Of a DNA stretch of 16,647 nt, positions 1-7,401 are shown piece after piece (within the stretch, counting starts at the first letter, position 1; every line of letters starts with the position of its first letter). The notes under the pieces were generated by a model. That model did not search any database. It was not told where the DNA came from and saw only the letters and a list, made by a program, of their open reading frames with translations. Source of the stretch: JAAFHS01 sp031396505 (GTDB lineage: Bacteria; Pseudomonadota; Alphaproteobacteria; Rhodobacterales; Rhodobacteraceae). Where the stretch lies: assembly GCA_031396505.1 (NCBI GenBank), contig JANNKX010000391.1, positions 1 through 16,647 on the forward strand, written 5' to 3'. A program made the position numbers and the translations under genes.

Positions 1-37
1 CAAGCGGGCTAACCCGTCAAGCCACAATCCCCAATCC

Positions 38-53
38 TTAACACTTCCCTAAC
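38..53 (+). promoter_or_regulatory. Possible CtrA-type binding site
   Basis: The bases read TTAA, seven bases, CTAAC. The full CtrA site of alphaproteobacteria is TTAA-N7-TTAAC, so this matches at eight of nine defined positions. It lies in non-coding DNA at the left edge, beyond the 3' end of the leftward methyltransferase gene, so any target would be a gene outside the window. A single near-match in a short sequence can be chance. Confidence 0.25.
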
Positions 54-92
54 GCCCCCAGCCAACCCCTTGATTTCCCTCACCCCAAAACC

Positions 93-109
93 TGTCCCAC
101 CGTGGGACA
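93..109. promoter_or_regulatory. Perfect 17-base palindrome, operator or terminator hairpin
   Basis: Two perfect 8-base arms (TGTCCCAC and GTGGGACA) flank one central base, seven bases past the stop codon of the leftward methyltransferase gene. Read on the minus strand it could fold as a 7-bp stem with a CGG loop followed by GGTTTT, which is a weak intrinsic terminator. The near-perfect dyad would equally suit a dimeric repressor serving a gene to the left of the window. I cannot assign it to a known regulator. Confidence 0.4.
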
Positions 110-115
110 CGCCCC

Positions 116-868
116 TTATCCCTCCGGCACCGGCACTGGCCGGACCACCCCCTCCAGCACCTTCAGCGGCTTGCGGACCACCGCCCCCAGCCCCCCCCGC
201 GTGGGCGCATAGACCTGTTTGGATGCCTCCACCATCCGCACCCCCCCTGCCAGCCACGGCGCGCGCCGCCCGATCCGTTCCCAGAAATCCGCCGTGCGCA
301 GCCAGAACCGCGCGGTCGAGGGCGGCCCGAACAGCACCGACAGATTCCGCTCCGGCGTGAAATCATGCCGCTTCAACTGCGCCTCAAGCTGCGCCAGCGA
401 ATAGGGGCGGCCAAACCCGAACGGCGTGCCATCGCGCCGCGCCCAAAGCCCCCCCCGGTTCGGCACGATGAACAAGGCCCGCCCCCCCGGCCCCAGCACC
501 CGGTGTGCCTCCTCCAGCACCGCCCCCGGTTCGTCCGATGTCTCCAACCCGTGCATGATCACCAGCCGGTCGACAAACCCGGTTGACAGCGGCCATGCCG
601 CCTCCTCGCACAGGGCACTGACATTTGCCATGCCCGCAGGCCAGGGCATCACCCCCTGCGGCCCCGGCATCAGGCACACCACCCGCCGCGCCGGTTCCAG
701 ATAAGGGCGCAGCAGCGGCACGGCAAAACCAAACCCCGCCACAGTCATGCCCTGCGCCTGCCCCGCGGGCCACAGCCGCACCACCTGATCCCGGATCGCC
801 CGCTGCGCCACGCGGCCGAGTGCCGTGCGGTAATAGAAATTGCGCAGGTCAAGAACATCAAGGTGCAT
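116..868 (-). CDS. Class I SAM-dependent methyltransferase-like protein
   Basis: This 250-residue protein has the layout of a small Rossmann-fold methyltransferase of the Methyltransf_11 type. A glycine-containing motif I lies near residues 42-50 (VAGFGFAVP). An acidic post-I strand is not obvious. A motif near 97-108 ([13 protein letters not shown]) corresponds to the usual motif around strand 4, and '[20 protein letters not shown]' at 118-137 is the typical conserved helix and strand of this family. The start at 868 (MHLDVLDL) is chosen because the frame upstream would run into the divergent gloB gene and lacks family-like sequence. It is divergent from gloB with 62 bases between starts; I recall this pairing from other alphaproteobacteria. 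The substrate is unknown. Motif I is degenerate (no acidic residue before GxG), so SAM binding is not certain. Confidence 0.85.
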   Translation of the reverse strand: MHLDVLDLRNFYYRTALGRVAQRAIRDQVVRLWPAGQAQGMTVAGFGFAVPLLRPYLEPARRVVCLMPGPQGVMPWPAGMANVSALCEEAAWPLSTGFVDRLVIMHGLETSDEPGAVLEEAHRVLGPGGRALFIVPNRGGLWARRDGTPFGFGRPYSLAQLEAQLKRHDFTPERNLSVLFGPPSTARFWLRTADFWERIGRRAPWLAGGVRMVEASKQVYAPTRGGLGAVVRKPLKVLEGVVRPVPVPEG

Positions 869-930
869 TGCGGTTCCGCACGGATCATCCCAAGTTAGCG
901 GCAAGCATAGCCGAGGATGGAACAAAGACC

Positions 931-1698
931 ATGCCACTTGAACTGGTGACGATCCCATGCCTGACCGACAACTACGCCTATCTGATCCATAACGCGGCCA
1001 CGGGTGAAACCGCGCTGGTGGACGTGCCCGAGGCCGCGCCGATCCTTGCGGTGCTGCAGGCGCGTAGCTGGCGGCTGGATCATATCCTGATCACGCATCA
1101 CCATCCCGACCATATCGACGGCGTGCCGGCCGTGGTCGCGGCGACGGATGCACGCGTCACGGGGGCCACGGCGGATGCGCATCGCCTGCCGCCCCTTGAT
1201 ACACGTGTGGCCGACGGCGATACCCTGATGATCTGCGGCGAGGCCTGCCATGTCATCGACGTCTCGGGCCATTCCGTTGGCCACATCGCGTTCTACTTTC
1301 CGGCGTCGGCACTTGTGTTCACCGCCGACAGTCTGATGGCGCTGGGCTGTGGCAAGCTGTTTGAGGGCACGCCCGCGATGGCCTATGCCAGCCTGCTGAA
1401 ACTGGCAGGCTTGCCCGGCGATCCGCTGGTGTGTTCGGGCCACGAATACACGGCGGGCAATGCGCGCTTTGCCGCGACCCTTGAAGCGGACAATCCGGCA
1501 CTTATGTCACGCATAGCAAAAGTCACGGCACTGCGCGAGAAAGGCGAGCCTACCGTGCCGTCGCACCTGTCAGAGGAATTGGCGACCAATCCCTACCTGC
1601 GCGCGCATCTGACGCCGATGAAAATCGCGCTGGGCATGCCAGACGCAACGGATTTAGCCGTTTTCGCCGAAATCCGCAGCCGGAAAGACAGGTTCTGA
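931..1698 (+). CDS. gloB: Hydroxyacylglutathione hydrolase (glyoxalase II)
   Basis: Glyoxalase II hydrolyses S-D-lactoylglutathione to D-lactate and glutathione, the second step of methylglyoxal detoxification in the cytoplasm. The 255-residue product has the usual family length and a complete binuclear metal site in a metallo-beta-lactamase fold: the THHHPDH motif gives His56, His58, Asp60 and His61, followed by His114 (SGHSVGH), bridging Asp133 (TADS) and His171 (SGHEYT). The C-terminal 'NPYLR' and 'RSRKDRF' segments are typical of the glutathione-binding domain. The start ([11 protein letters not shown]) matches the usual N-terminus of the family. The Shine-Dalgarno signal is weak (GAGG about 14 bases upstream). 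A second glutathione-related gene, ChaC-like, lies at 8631-9182, but no physical link is visible. Confidence 0.96.
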   Translation: MPLELVTIPCLTDNYAYLIHNAATGETALVDVPEAAPILAVLQARSWRLDHILITHHHPDHIDGVPAVVAATDARVTGATADAHRLPPLDTRVADGDTLMICGEACHVIDVSGHSVGHIAFYFPASALVFTADSLMALGCGKLFEGTPAMAYASLLKLAGLPGDPLVCSGHEYTAGNARFAATLEADNPALMSRIAKVTALREKGEPTVPSHLSEELATNPYLRAHLTPMKIALGMPDATDLAVFAEIRSRKDRF

Positions 1699-1858
1699 AC
1701 CGCAAATTGTGGTCGCAGCGATCACAAATGACGACAAACGCACACGAAACCGAAACACGCCCCAGAATTCACTTGAAGTGCGGAAAATAAAACCGAACTT
1801 TAACAATATGAGGCCACGGTTGGACATGGGCCTGTGCCCGTCCCGACCCTGCAGGAAC

Positions 1859-1863
1859 AGGAG
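1859..1863 (+). promoter_or_regulatory. Shine-Dalgarno site that decides the clpA start
   Basis: AGGAG lies nine bases before a GTG at 1873. The next in-frame start codon upstream, GTG at 1834, would add 13 residues (MPVPTLQEQEHHN) not seen in ClpA proteins, whereas starting at 1873 gives the canonical N-terminus [12 protein letters not shown]. Confidence 0.8.
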
Positions 1864-1872
1864 CACCACAAC

Positions 1873-4191
1873 GTGCCATCGTTTTCAACAACACTCGAAC
1901 AGGCCATCCACGGCGCCTTGGCGCTTGCGAATGCGCGGCGTCATGAACTGGCGACGCTGGAACACCTGCTGCTGTCCTTGATCGACGAACCGGATGCCGC
2001 GCGCGTCATGAAGGCATGCTCGGTCAATCTGGACGATCTGAAAAAGACACTGACAGAATTCGTCGACGATGATCTATCGACCCTGGTGACCGAGGTCGAA
2101 GGGTCCGAGGCGGTGCCGACAGCGGCGTTTCAACGCGTGATCCAGCGCGCCGCGATCCACGTGCAATCATCGGGCCGCAATGAGGTGACGGGGGCAAATG
2201 TCCTTGTCGCAATCTTTGCCGAACGCGAATCCAACGCGGCCTTTTTCCTGCAGGAACAGGATATGACGCGCTATGACGCGGTGAACTTCATCGCGCATGG
2301 CGTGGCGAAAGACCCGTCCTTTGGCGAAACGCGCCCCCTGACAGGTGCCGAAGAACCGCATGAGACGCCCAAGGCCGAGGCGGGCGAGGCGAAAGAATCC
2401 GCGCTGTCAAAATACTGCGTCGATCTGAACACCAAGGCGCGCAAGGGCGATGTTGATCCGCTGATCGGGCGCGAAATGGAAGTGGAACGCGCCATTCAGG
2501 TGCTGTGCCGCAGGCGCAAGAACAACCCGCTGCTGGTGGGCGATCCGGGCGTCGGCAAAACGGCGATTGCCGAAGGTCTGGCGCGCAAGATCATCAACGG
2601 CGAAACACCCGAGGTTCTGTCGGGGGCCACGATCTATTCATTGGACATGGGCGCGCTGTTGGCCGGAACGCGGTATCGCGGTGATTTTGAAGAACGCCTG
2701 AAGGCGGTCGTCACGGAAATGGAAAACCACCCGGATGCAATCCTGTTCATCGACGAAATCCATACGGTGATCGGGGCAGGGGCCACGTCCGGCGGGGCGA
2801 TGGATGCGTCAAACCTGCTGAAACCGGCGTTGCAGGGCGGCAAGCTGCGCTGCATGGGATCGACAACCTACAAGGAATTCCGCCAGCATTTTGAAAAGGA
2901 CCGCGCGCTTGCACGCCGGTTCCAGAAGATTGATGTAAATGAACCGACGGTGCCGGATGCGATCAAGATCCTGATGGGGCTGAAGCCGCATTTCGAAGAA
3001 CACCACGATCTGCGCTATACATCGGACGCGATCAAGGCGGCGGTCGAACTGGCGGCGCGCTATATCAACGACCGCAAACTGCCCGACTCTGCGATCGACG
3101 TGATCGACGAGGCGGGGGCCGCACAACATCTGCTGCCCGACAGCAAGCGTCGCAAGACGCTGGGGATAAAAGAGATTGAGGCCGTGGTGGCCAAGATCGC
3201 CCGCATCCCGCCGAAAACCGTGTCGAAAGACGATGCCGAAACCCTGCGCGATCTGGAAAAAACGCTGAAACGCGTGGTGTTCGGGCAGGACAAGGCGGTG
3301 GAGGCGTTGTGTTCGGCAATAAAGCTGGCACGCGCGGGTCTGCGTGAACCCGAAAAGCCCATCGGCAACTATCTGTTTGCCGGTCCGACAGGAGTGGGCA
3401 AGACCGAAGTCGCAAAGCAGCTTGCGTCGTCGCTTGGGGTGGAGCTGATCCGGTTCGACATGTCGGAATACATGGAGAAACACGCGGTATCGCGGCTGAT
3501 TGGCGCGCCGCCCGGCTATGTCGGTTTCGATCAGGGCGGCATGCTGACCGATGGCGTCGACCAGCATCCGCATTGCGTGCTGCTGCTGGACGAGATGGAA
3601 AAGGCGCATCCGGACGTTTACAACATCCTGTTGCAGGTGATGGACCATGGCAAGCTGACCGATCATAACGGTCGCGCTGTCGATTTCCGCAATGTGATCC
3701 TGATCATGACCAGTAACGCGGGCGCGCAGGAAATGTCGAAATCGGCCATCGGCTTTGGCCGTGATCGGCGCACCGGCGAGGATACGGCGGCAATCGAGCG
3801 CACGTTTACGCCCGAGTTCCGCAACCGTCTGGACGCCGTGATTTCTTTTGCGCCGTTGGGCAAGGAAGTTATCCTGCAAGTGGTGGAAAAGTTCGTTTTG
3901 CAGCTTGAAGCGCAGCTTCTGGATCGCAACGTCCATATCGAATTGTCACCCGAGGCGGCCGCGTGGCTGGGCGAAAAGGGCTATGATGACAAGATGGGCG
4001 CGCGTCCGCTTGGCCGTGTGATTCAGGAACACATCAAAAAGCCGCTGGCCGAAGAATTGCTGTTCGGCAAGCTGGTCAAGGGCGGTGTGGTGCGCGTTGT
4101 GGTCAAAGATGACGGCATTGTGCTTGAGGTTGAAGAACCGCAAAAGCCCGCCATCACGCGCACCAAGCCACCGCTGCTGACCGCAGAATAA
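1873..4191 (+). CDS. clpA: ATP-dependent Clp protease ATP-binding subunit ClpA
   Basis: ClpA is the hexameric AAA+ unfoldase that feeds substrates, including N-degron proteins delivered by ClpS, into the ClpP peptidase. The 772-residue product is of normal length. It has an N-domain (about 1-140, opening [20 protein letters not shown]), an acidic linker, a first ATPase module with Walker A GDPGVGKT (223-230) and Walker B ILFIDE (290-295), and a second with GPTGVGKT (504-511) and VLLLDE (569-574). An IGF tripeptide at 626-628 is the loop that docks on ClpP, so this is not the ClpP-independent ClpB type; the long ClpB middle domain is also absent. The start is GTG at 1873 with AGGAG nine bases upstream. 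No clpS is seen next to it; the preceding 174 bases contain no gene. An intrinsic terminator follows 14 bases after the stop. Confidence 0.97.
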   Translation: MPSFSTTLEQAIHGALALANARRHELATLEHLLLSLIDEPDAARVMKACSVNLDDLKKTLTEFVDDDLSTLVTEVEGSEAVPTAAFQRVIQRAAIHVQSSGRNEVTGANVLVAIFAERESNAAFFLQEQDMTRYDAVNFIAHGVAKDPSFGETRPLTGAEEPHETPKAEAGEAKESALSKYCVDLNTKARKGDVDPLIGREMEVERAIQVLCRRRKNNPLLVGDPGVGKTAIAEGLARKIINGETPEVLSGATIYSLDMGALLAGTRYRGDFEERLKAVVTEMENHPDAILFIDEIHTVIGAGATSGGAMDASNLLKPALQGGKLRCMGSTTYKEFRQHFEKDRALARRFQKIDVNEPTVPDAIKILMGLKPHFEEHHDLRYTSDAIKAAVELAARYINDRKLPDSAIDVIDEAGAAQHLLPDSKRRKTLGIKEIEAVVAKIARIPPKTVSKDDAETLRDLEKTLKRVVFGQDKAVEALCSAIKLARAGLREPEKPIGNYLFAGPTGVGKTEVAKQLASSLGVELIRFDMSEYMEKHAVSRLIGAPPGYVGFDQGGMLTDGVDQHPHCVLLLDEMEKAHPDVYNILLQVMDHGKLTDHNGRAVDFRNVILIMTSNAGAQEMSKSAIGFGRDRRTGEDTAAIERTFTPEFRNRLDAVISFAPLGKEVILQVVEKFVLQLEAQLLDRNVHIELSPEAAAWLGEKGYDDKMGARPLGRVIQEHIKKPLAEELLFGKLVKGGVVRVVVKDDGIVLEVEEPQKPAITRTKPPLLTAE

Positions 4192-4205
4192 ACTCTTCGG
4201 ATATG

Positions 4206-4235
4206 AAAAAACCCCCGCACGTCGCGGGGGTTTTT
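4206..4235. terminator. Bidirectional intrinsic terminator between clpA and the DUF2189 gene
   Basis: Six A residues, a perfect 7-bp stem (CCCCCGC at 4212-4218 with GCGGGGG at 4224-4230), a 5-base ACGTC loop and five T residues form a canonical Rho-independent terminator. The A tract upstream becomes the U tract on the other strand, so it can stop both clpA and the convergent leftward gene ending at 4280. Confidence 0.93.
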
Positions 4236-4279
4236 GTTTGCAGGATCGGTAGGGTGTGTGCTTGCACGCACCACTGTTT

Positions 4280-5134
4280 TTACACGACCGCCGCGCGGTA
4301 CAGGTGCCATGTCGCATGGCCGAGCAGCGGCAGCACCAGAACCAGCCCCAGCAATGCCGGAACCGCACCAAGTGCCAGCGATCCGGCCACGATCATCCCC
4401 CATGTCGCAATCACGACCGGATTTTCGCGCGCCACCTGCACCGAGGTCATCACCGCCACCGCCAGACTGACATCGCGGTCCAGCAACAGCGGAAACGACA
4501 CCACACTGATCGCCAGAACCACCACCGCAAGGCAAAACCCCGCGAACGTGCCTACCACCGCCAGCACCCACCCGGCCGGGGTGGTCAGCACATCGCGCAG
4601 CAACCCACCAACCGACGCAGGCGCCTCTGGCCCGATGGTCATATTGAACAACAGGTTCGCCAGCATGATCCACACCATGAACACCACGATGTGAAACAGG
4701 CTAAGCACAAGAACACCGGCAAATTTGGGCGATCCCATCACGTCAAACAAGGCGGTCCAACTGGTGGGCAGGCCCTGTTCACGCCTGCGGCTCATCTCGA
4801 ACAGGCCGACGGCGGCGACAGGCCCGGTCAGGGCAAAGCCCGACAGAATGGGAAACAGCAGTTGCAGATAGGCCCCGCTGACGGCCATCGCAACCAGCAT
4901 CCCCCCGATGATCGGGTACAGCAGGCAGACAAAGATCACGTCCGACCGGAACGCCTGCACATCGTCCCAGCCATGGCGCAGGGCCCCGCGCAGATCGTCG
5001 GTTGTCAGGCGCCGTGTCTGGGGTGCTGCCACAGGCTGGCCCGCAACCGCATCGACAGTTGACGCGGCATATCCCGCCGCCGACCGCACGGACCCAAAGG
5101 CCCATGACAAGGGATTTCCAATCGTTTTCGGCAT
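4280..5134 (-). CDS. DUF2189 family integral membrane protein
   Basis: This 284-residue inner-membrane protein is of the DUF2189 family, sometimes labelled cytochrome c oxidase subunit I-like although no catalytic role is established. Hydrophobic segments are visible at roughly residues 65-88, 90-112, 138-163, 186-213 and 240-275. The hydrophilic N-terminal 60 residues include DDLRGALRHGWDDVQAF, and a basic loop follows the second segment (LFEMSRRREQGLP), both typical of the family. The C-terminal GHATWHLYR is also characteristic. No haem-ligand histidine pattern like that of oxidases is apparent. The start at 5134 is supported by GGAAGGA at 5141-5147 with six bases of spacing. It is transcribed away from the BLUF gene and ends at the shared terminator with clpA. 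Its function is unknown. Confidence 0.88.
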   Translation of the reverse strand: MPKTIGNPLSWAFGSVRSAAGYAASTVDAVAGQPVAAPQTRRLTTDDLRGALRHGWDDVQAFRSDVIFVCLLYPIIGGMLVAMAVSGAYLQLLFPILSGFALTGPVAAVGLFEMSRRREQGLPTSWTALFDVMGSPKFAGVLVLSLFHIVVFMVWIMLANLLFNMTIGPEAPASVGGLLRDVLTTPAGWVLAVVGTFAGFCLAVVVLAISVVSFPLLLDRDVSLAVAVMTSVQVARENPVVIATWGMIVAGSLALGAVPALLGLVLVLPLLGHATWHLYRAAVV

Positions 5135-5357
5135 CAGTGATCCTTCCCGTTCGGGGGCCGTCGGGGCCTTGCCGCCCCGGGGTTGGCCCCATTGGCATCA
5201 AGTTGCAGCGCGGATCGTTATTCATATTAGCCTACCACAGGTTGCATCCCAAGCAAATTCACAGACCGATGATCGCGGTGTCGTGGTAAAGTTGGCAGTG
5301 GCGGCCATACGTCTTGGCGGCTAGTGTTCGTGGATATCCCGCCTTGAAAGGCCCATC
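5135..5357. other. Divergent intergenic region between the DUF2189 and BLUF genes
   Basis: This is the longest gene-free stretch in the window (223 bases). It must carry the promoters of both neighbours, but I could not place convincing -35/-10 pairs. The half nearest the DUF2189 gene holds a 6-bp GC-rich hairpin (CGGGGC at 5162-5167 with GCCCCG at 5174-5179). The half nearest BLUF is AT-richer (about 5217-5290), as expected for a promoter. No small gene with a plausible start was found. Confidence 0.5.
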
Positions 5358-5762
5358 ATGTCGCATCTGCAACTGACTTACGCCTCGCGCCCCTTCGGGT
5401 TTGATGCGGCGATGCTGTCGGGTATCCTTCTGGACGCGCGGCGCTGCAATACGCGTGACGGCATCACCGGGGTATTGGTCTGCCGCGCCGATCTGTATCT
5501 GCAACTGCTAGAAGGGCCTGCGGCGGCCGTGGACGCCACCTATCGTCGGATCGCCGCTGATGACCGGCATATGGAACTGCGTCTGCTGACGCGCCGCAAT
5601 GCCGACGACCGCCTGTTCCCGCAATGGGCCATGCGCGATGATCCGGCGCGGTCATGGCTGTGGACCAAGGCGCAACTGGACGACGGCATCCTTGACCGCA
5701 CATCCGAGGGTGAAGTGCTGGCGGTGTTTGAACGCATCGCCACCGAAGGCCTGCCCGACTGA
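5358..5762 (+). CDS. Stand-alone BLUF-domain blue-light sensor
   Basis: BLUF domains bind FAD non-covalently and respond to blue light through a hydrogen-bond switch. This 134-residue protein consists of a BLUF domain (about 3-94) and a 40-residue C-terminal extension. The photochemical residues are all present: Tyr8 (LTYASR), Asn31, Gln49 (LYLQLLEGP), Trp90 and Met92 (FPQWAM). Spacing closely follows AppA (Tyr21, Asn45, Gln63, Trp104, Met106). The GITGVL segment and the LEG motif are family hallmarks. No output domain (EAL, GGDEF, DNA-binding) is fused, so it belongs to the short BLUF class that signals through a partner protein. GAAAGG at 5346-5351, six bases before the ATG, supports the start. 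It converges on the stator operon with only four bases between stop codons and no obvious terminator. The partner is unknown. Confidence 0.94.
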   Translation: MSHLQLTYASRPFGFDAAMLSGILLDARRCNTRDGITGVLVCRADLYLQLLEGPAAAVDATYRRIAADDRHMELRLLTRRNADDRLFPQWAMRDDPARSWLWTKAQLDDGILDRTSEGEVLAVFERIATEGLPD

Positions 5763-5766
5763 CCCA

Positions 5767-7401
5767 TCAGCGTTCGGTCAGTTTCAATTCAATCCGCCGG
5801 TTTGCGGCCAATGCGGTGGGTGTTTCACCGTCGGCAACGGGGCGGTATTCGCCAAACCCGGTTGCGGCCATGCGATCGGGCGGAAAACCCAGGTCATCCT
5901 GCATGAACCGCACGACGGACAAGGCGCGCGCCTGACTAAGCTCCCAGTTATCGGCAAATTCGCCCGCGCCGGACAGGGGCACGTTATCGGTATGGCCGTC
6001 CACCCGGATAATCCAGTCAATCTGCGGCGGGATTTGCGTCGCCACATCGTTCAGCGTGGCCACGACGCTGGCAATCTGCGCGCGTCCTTCGGGGGCGAGT
6101 GTGGCGGACCCTGCGGTAAACAGCACCTCGCTGGAAAACACGAAACGGTCACCCACGACGCGCACGCCTTCGCGACCCGCCAGAAGTTCACTCAACTGCC
6201 CGAAGAATTCCGACCGATAGCGCGCCAGATCCTGCGCCTCGGCCTCCAGCCTCACGCGTTCGGCTTCTTCCAGGTCGGCGCGGCGTTTCTGTTCGGCGGC
6301 GACTTGGGCAAGGGCCGCGTTCAGTTGTGACCCCAAAGCCTCCACCTGCACCTGTGCGGCCGTATCCTTGGCCGCACTCGCATCCAGCAGGCCTTGCAGC
6401 GTGCCAAGTTCGGCGCGCAAGGCGGCGATCTGTTCATTTAGCAGCACCATATCGCGCTGCGCCGCCAGCGCGCGGTCCTGTTCCGCCGTCAGCGCGGCCT
6501 CGGCGGTGGCCAGCAATGCGGCCTGTTGATCACCGACTGTCGCATTCTGCGCGGCCTCGGTTTGCGCGGCGGCGAGCAGGGTCAGCGTTTCCTCGGCCCG
6601 TCTGCGCTGTTCTTCCAAGACCAGCGTCATCGCCGTCAGTTCGGTATCTGACGCGGCCAGCTTGTCCTGCAGCGCCTGCAACGCCGCCTGATCGGCAAGG
6701 CGCGCGGCCTCCTCCGCCGAAAGTTCGGTTTCGACTGTGGCAAGTTGCCCTCGCACATCGGTCAGGTCCTGATCCGCCTCGGTGGCACGGCGCCGCAGGT
6801 CTGCGATCAAGCCTTCCAGCGCCTCGCGCCGGGCCGCGGCCAGACGCACGGCTTCGGTGCCCGCGTCAATCTCGGTCCGGGCGGTGGCAAGTGCCAGTTG
6901 TAACGCCTCTTGTTCCGTTAACAGCCGCGATTGCGCCGCCTCAAGGTCGGCCACCGATGCGGTCAGCGCGGCGGCCTGCCCGCGCGCGGTATCGCGTTCG
7001 GCCAGCAATGTGGCCACCTGCGCCTCGAATGATGCGATCTGTCCGCGCGCATTGGCCAATTCGCCCTCACGCGCGGCCAGCGCCCCCGTCAGCCCTGCAA
7101 TTTCCGCCGCCTGCGCCTCGCCCGTTGCCAAGGCCGCCGTCAGGCTGGACCGCAGGCTGCCAACCTCTGCGACAAGTTCATCCGCGCGGACCCGTTCCAG
7201 ACCCAGCGCATCGGCCAGTTGCGCCACCTGTGCCGTCAACGCGTTCAGCTCGCCATCCTGCGTGTTGATCGTGTCGCGCAACACCGATTGCATAACGGTA
7301 AAGATCGTCAGCACGAACATCAGCACCATCAACAGCGTCGTCACCGCATCCACAAAACCGGGCCAGATCATCGACGAATCGCGCCGCCCCCGCAGTGCCA
7401 T
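5767..7401 (-). CDS. MotB/OmpA-like stator protein with long coiled coil
   Basis: This 544-residue protein has three parts. Residues 1-40 hold a short basic cytoplasmic start and one membrane helix preceded by WPGFVDAVTTLLM; Asp18 sits where MotB and ZorB carry the proton-binding aspartate. Residues about 45-395 are an almost unbroken Ala/Leu/Glu/Gln/Arg-rich coiled coil placed in the periplasm. Residues about 418-544 form an OmpA-like peptidoglycan-binding domain with DGHTDNVP (468-475), NWELSQARA (485-493) and NRRIE (534-538). The start overlaps the stop of the MotA-like gene as TGATG, implying coupled translation. By analogy it pairs with the MotA-like channel as an ion-driven stator anchored to the cell wall. 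No flagellar or Tol genes are adjacent. It is often annotated only as a peptidoglycan-binding protein; its cellular role is not known to me. Confidence 0.9.
   Translation of the reverse strand: MALRGRRDSSMIWPGFVDAVTTLLMVLMFVLTIFTVMQSVLRDTINTQDGELNALTAQVAQLADALGLERVRADELVAEVGSLRSSLTAALATGEAQAAEIAGLTGALAAREGELANARGQIASFEAQVATLLAERDTARGQAAALTASVADLEAAQSRLLTEQEALQLALATARTEIDAGTEAVRLAAARREALEGLIADLRRRATEADQDLTDVRGQLATVETELSAEEAARLADQAALQALQDKLAASDTELTAMTLVLEEQRRRAEETLTLLAAAQTEAAQNATVGDQQAALLATAEAALTAEQDRALAAQRDMVLLNEQIAALRAELGTLQGLLDASAAKDTAAQVQVEALGSQLNAALAQVAAEQKRRADLEEAERVRLEAEAQDLARYRSEFFGQLSELLAGREGVRVVGDRFVFSSEVLFTAGSATLAPEGRAQIASVVATLNDVATQIPPQIDWIIRVDGHTDNVPLSGAGEFADNWELSQARALSVVRFMQDDLGFPPDRMAATGFGEYRPVADGETPTALAANRRIELKLTER

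Noticed and set aside
93..109. PpsR/CrtJ site (TGT-N12-ACA)
   Set aside because: The outer triplets fit but the spacing is 11, and no photosynthesis gene is nearby.
1770..1780. Heat-shock promoter and palindrome upstream of clpA
   Set aside because: CTTGAA at 1772-1777 suits an RpoH -35, but no matching -10 (CCTAT-like) lies at the right spacing. The CACTT-G-AAGTG dyad is short enough to be chance.
2809..3936. A 375-codon open frame antisense to clpA
   Set aside because: It lies entirely within conserved ClpA sequence, has histidine/arginine-rich composition typical of shadow frames, and no start signal.
5767..7401. Tandem DNA repeats in the coiled-coil region
   Set aside because: The repetitive look comes from Ala/Leu/Glu/Arg codons; no exact direct repeat of useful length was found.
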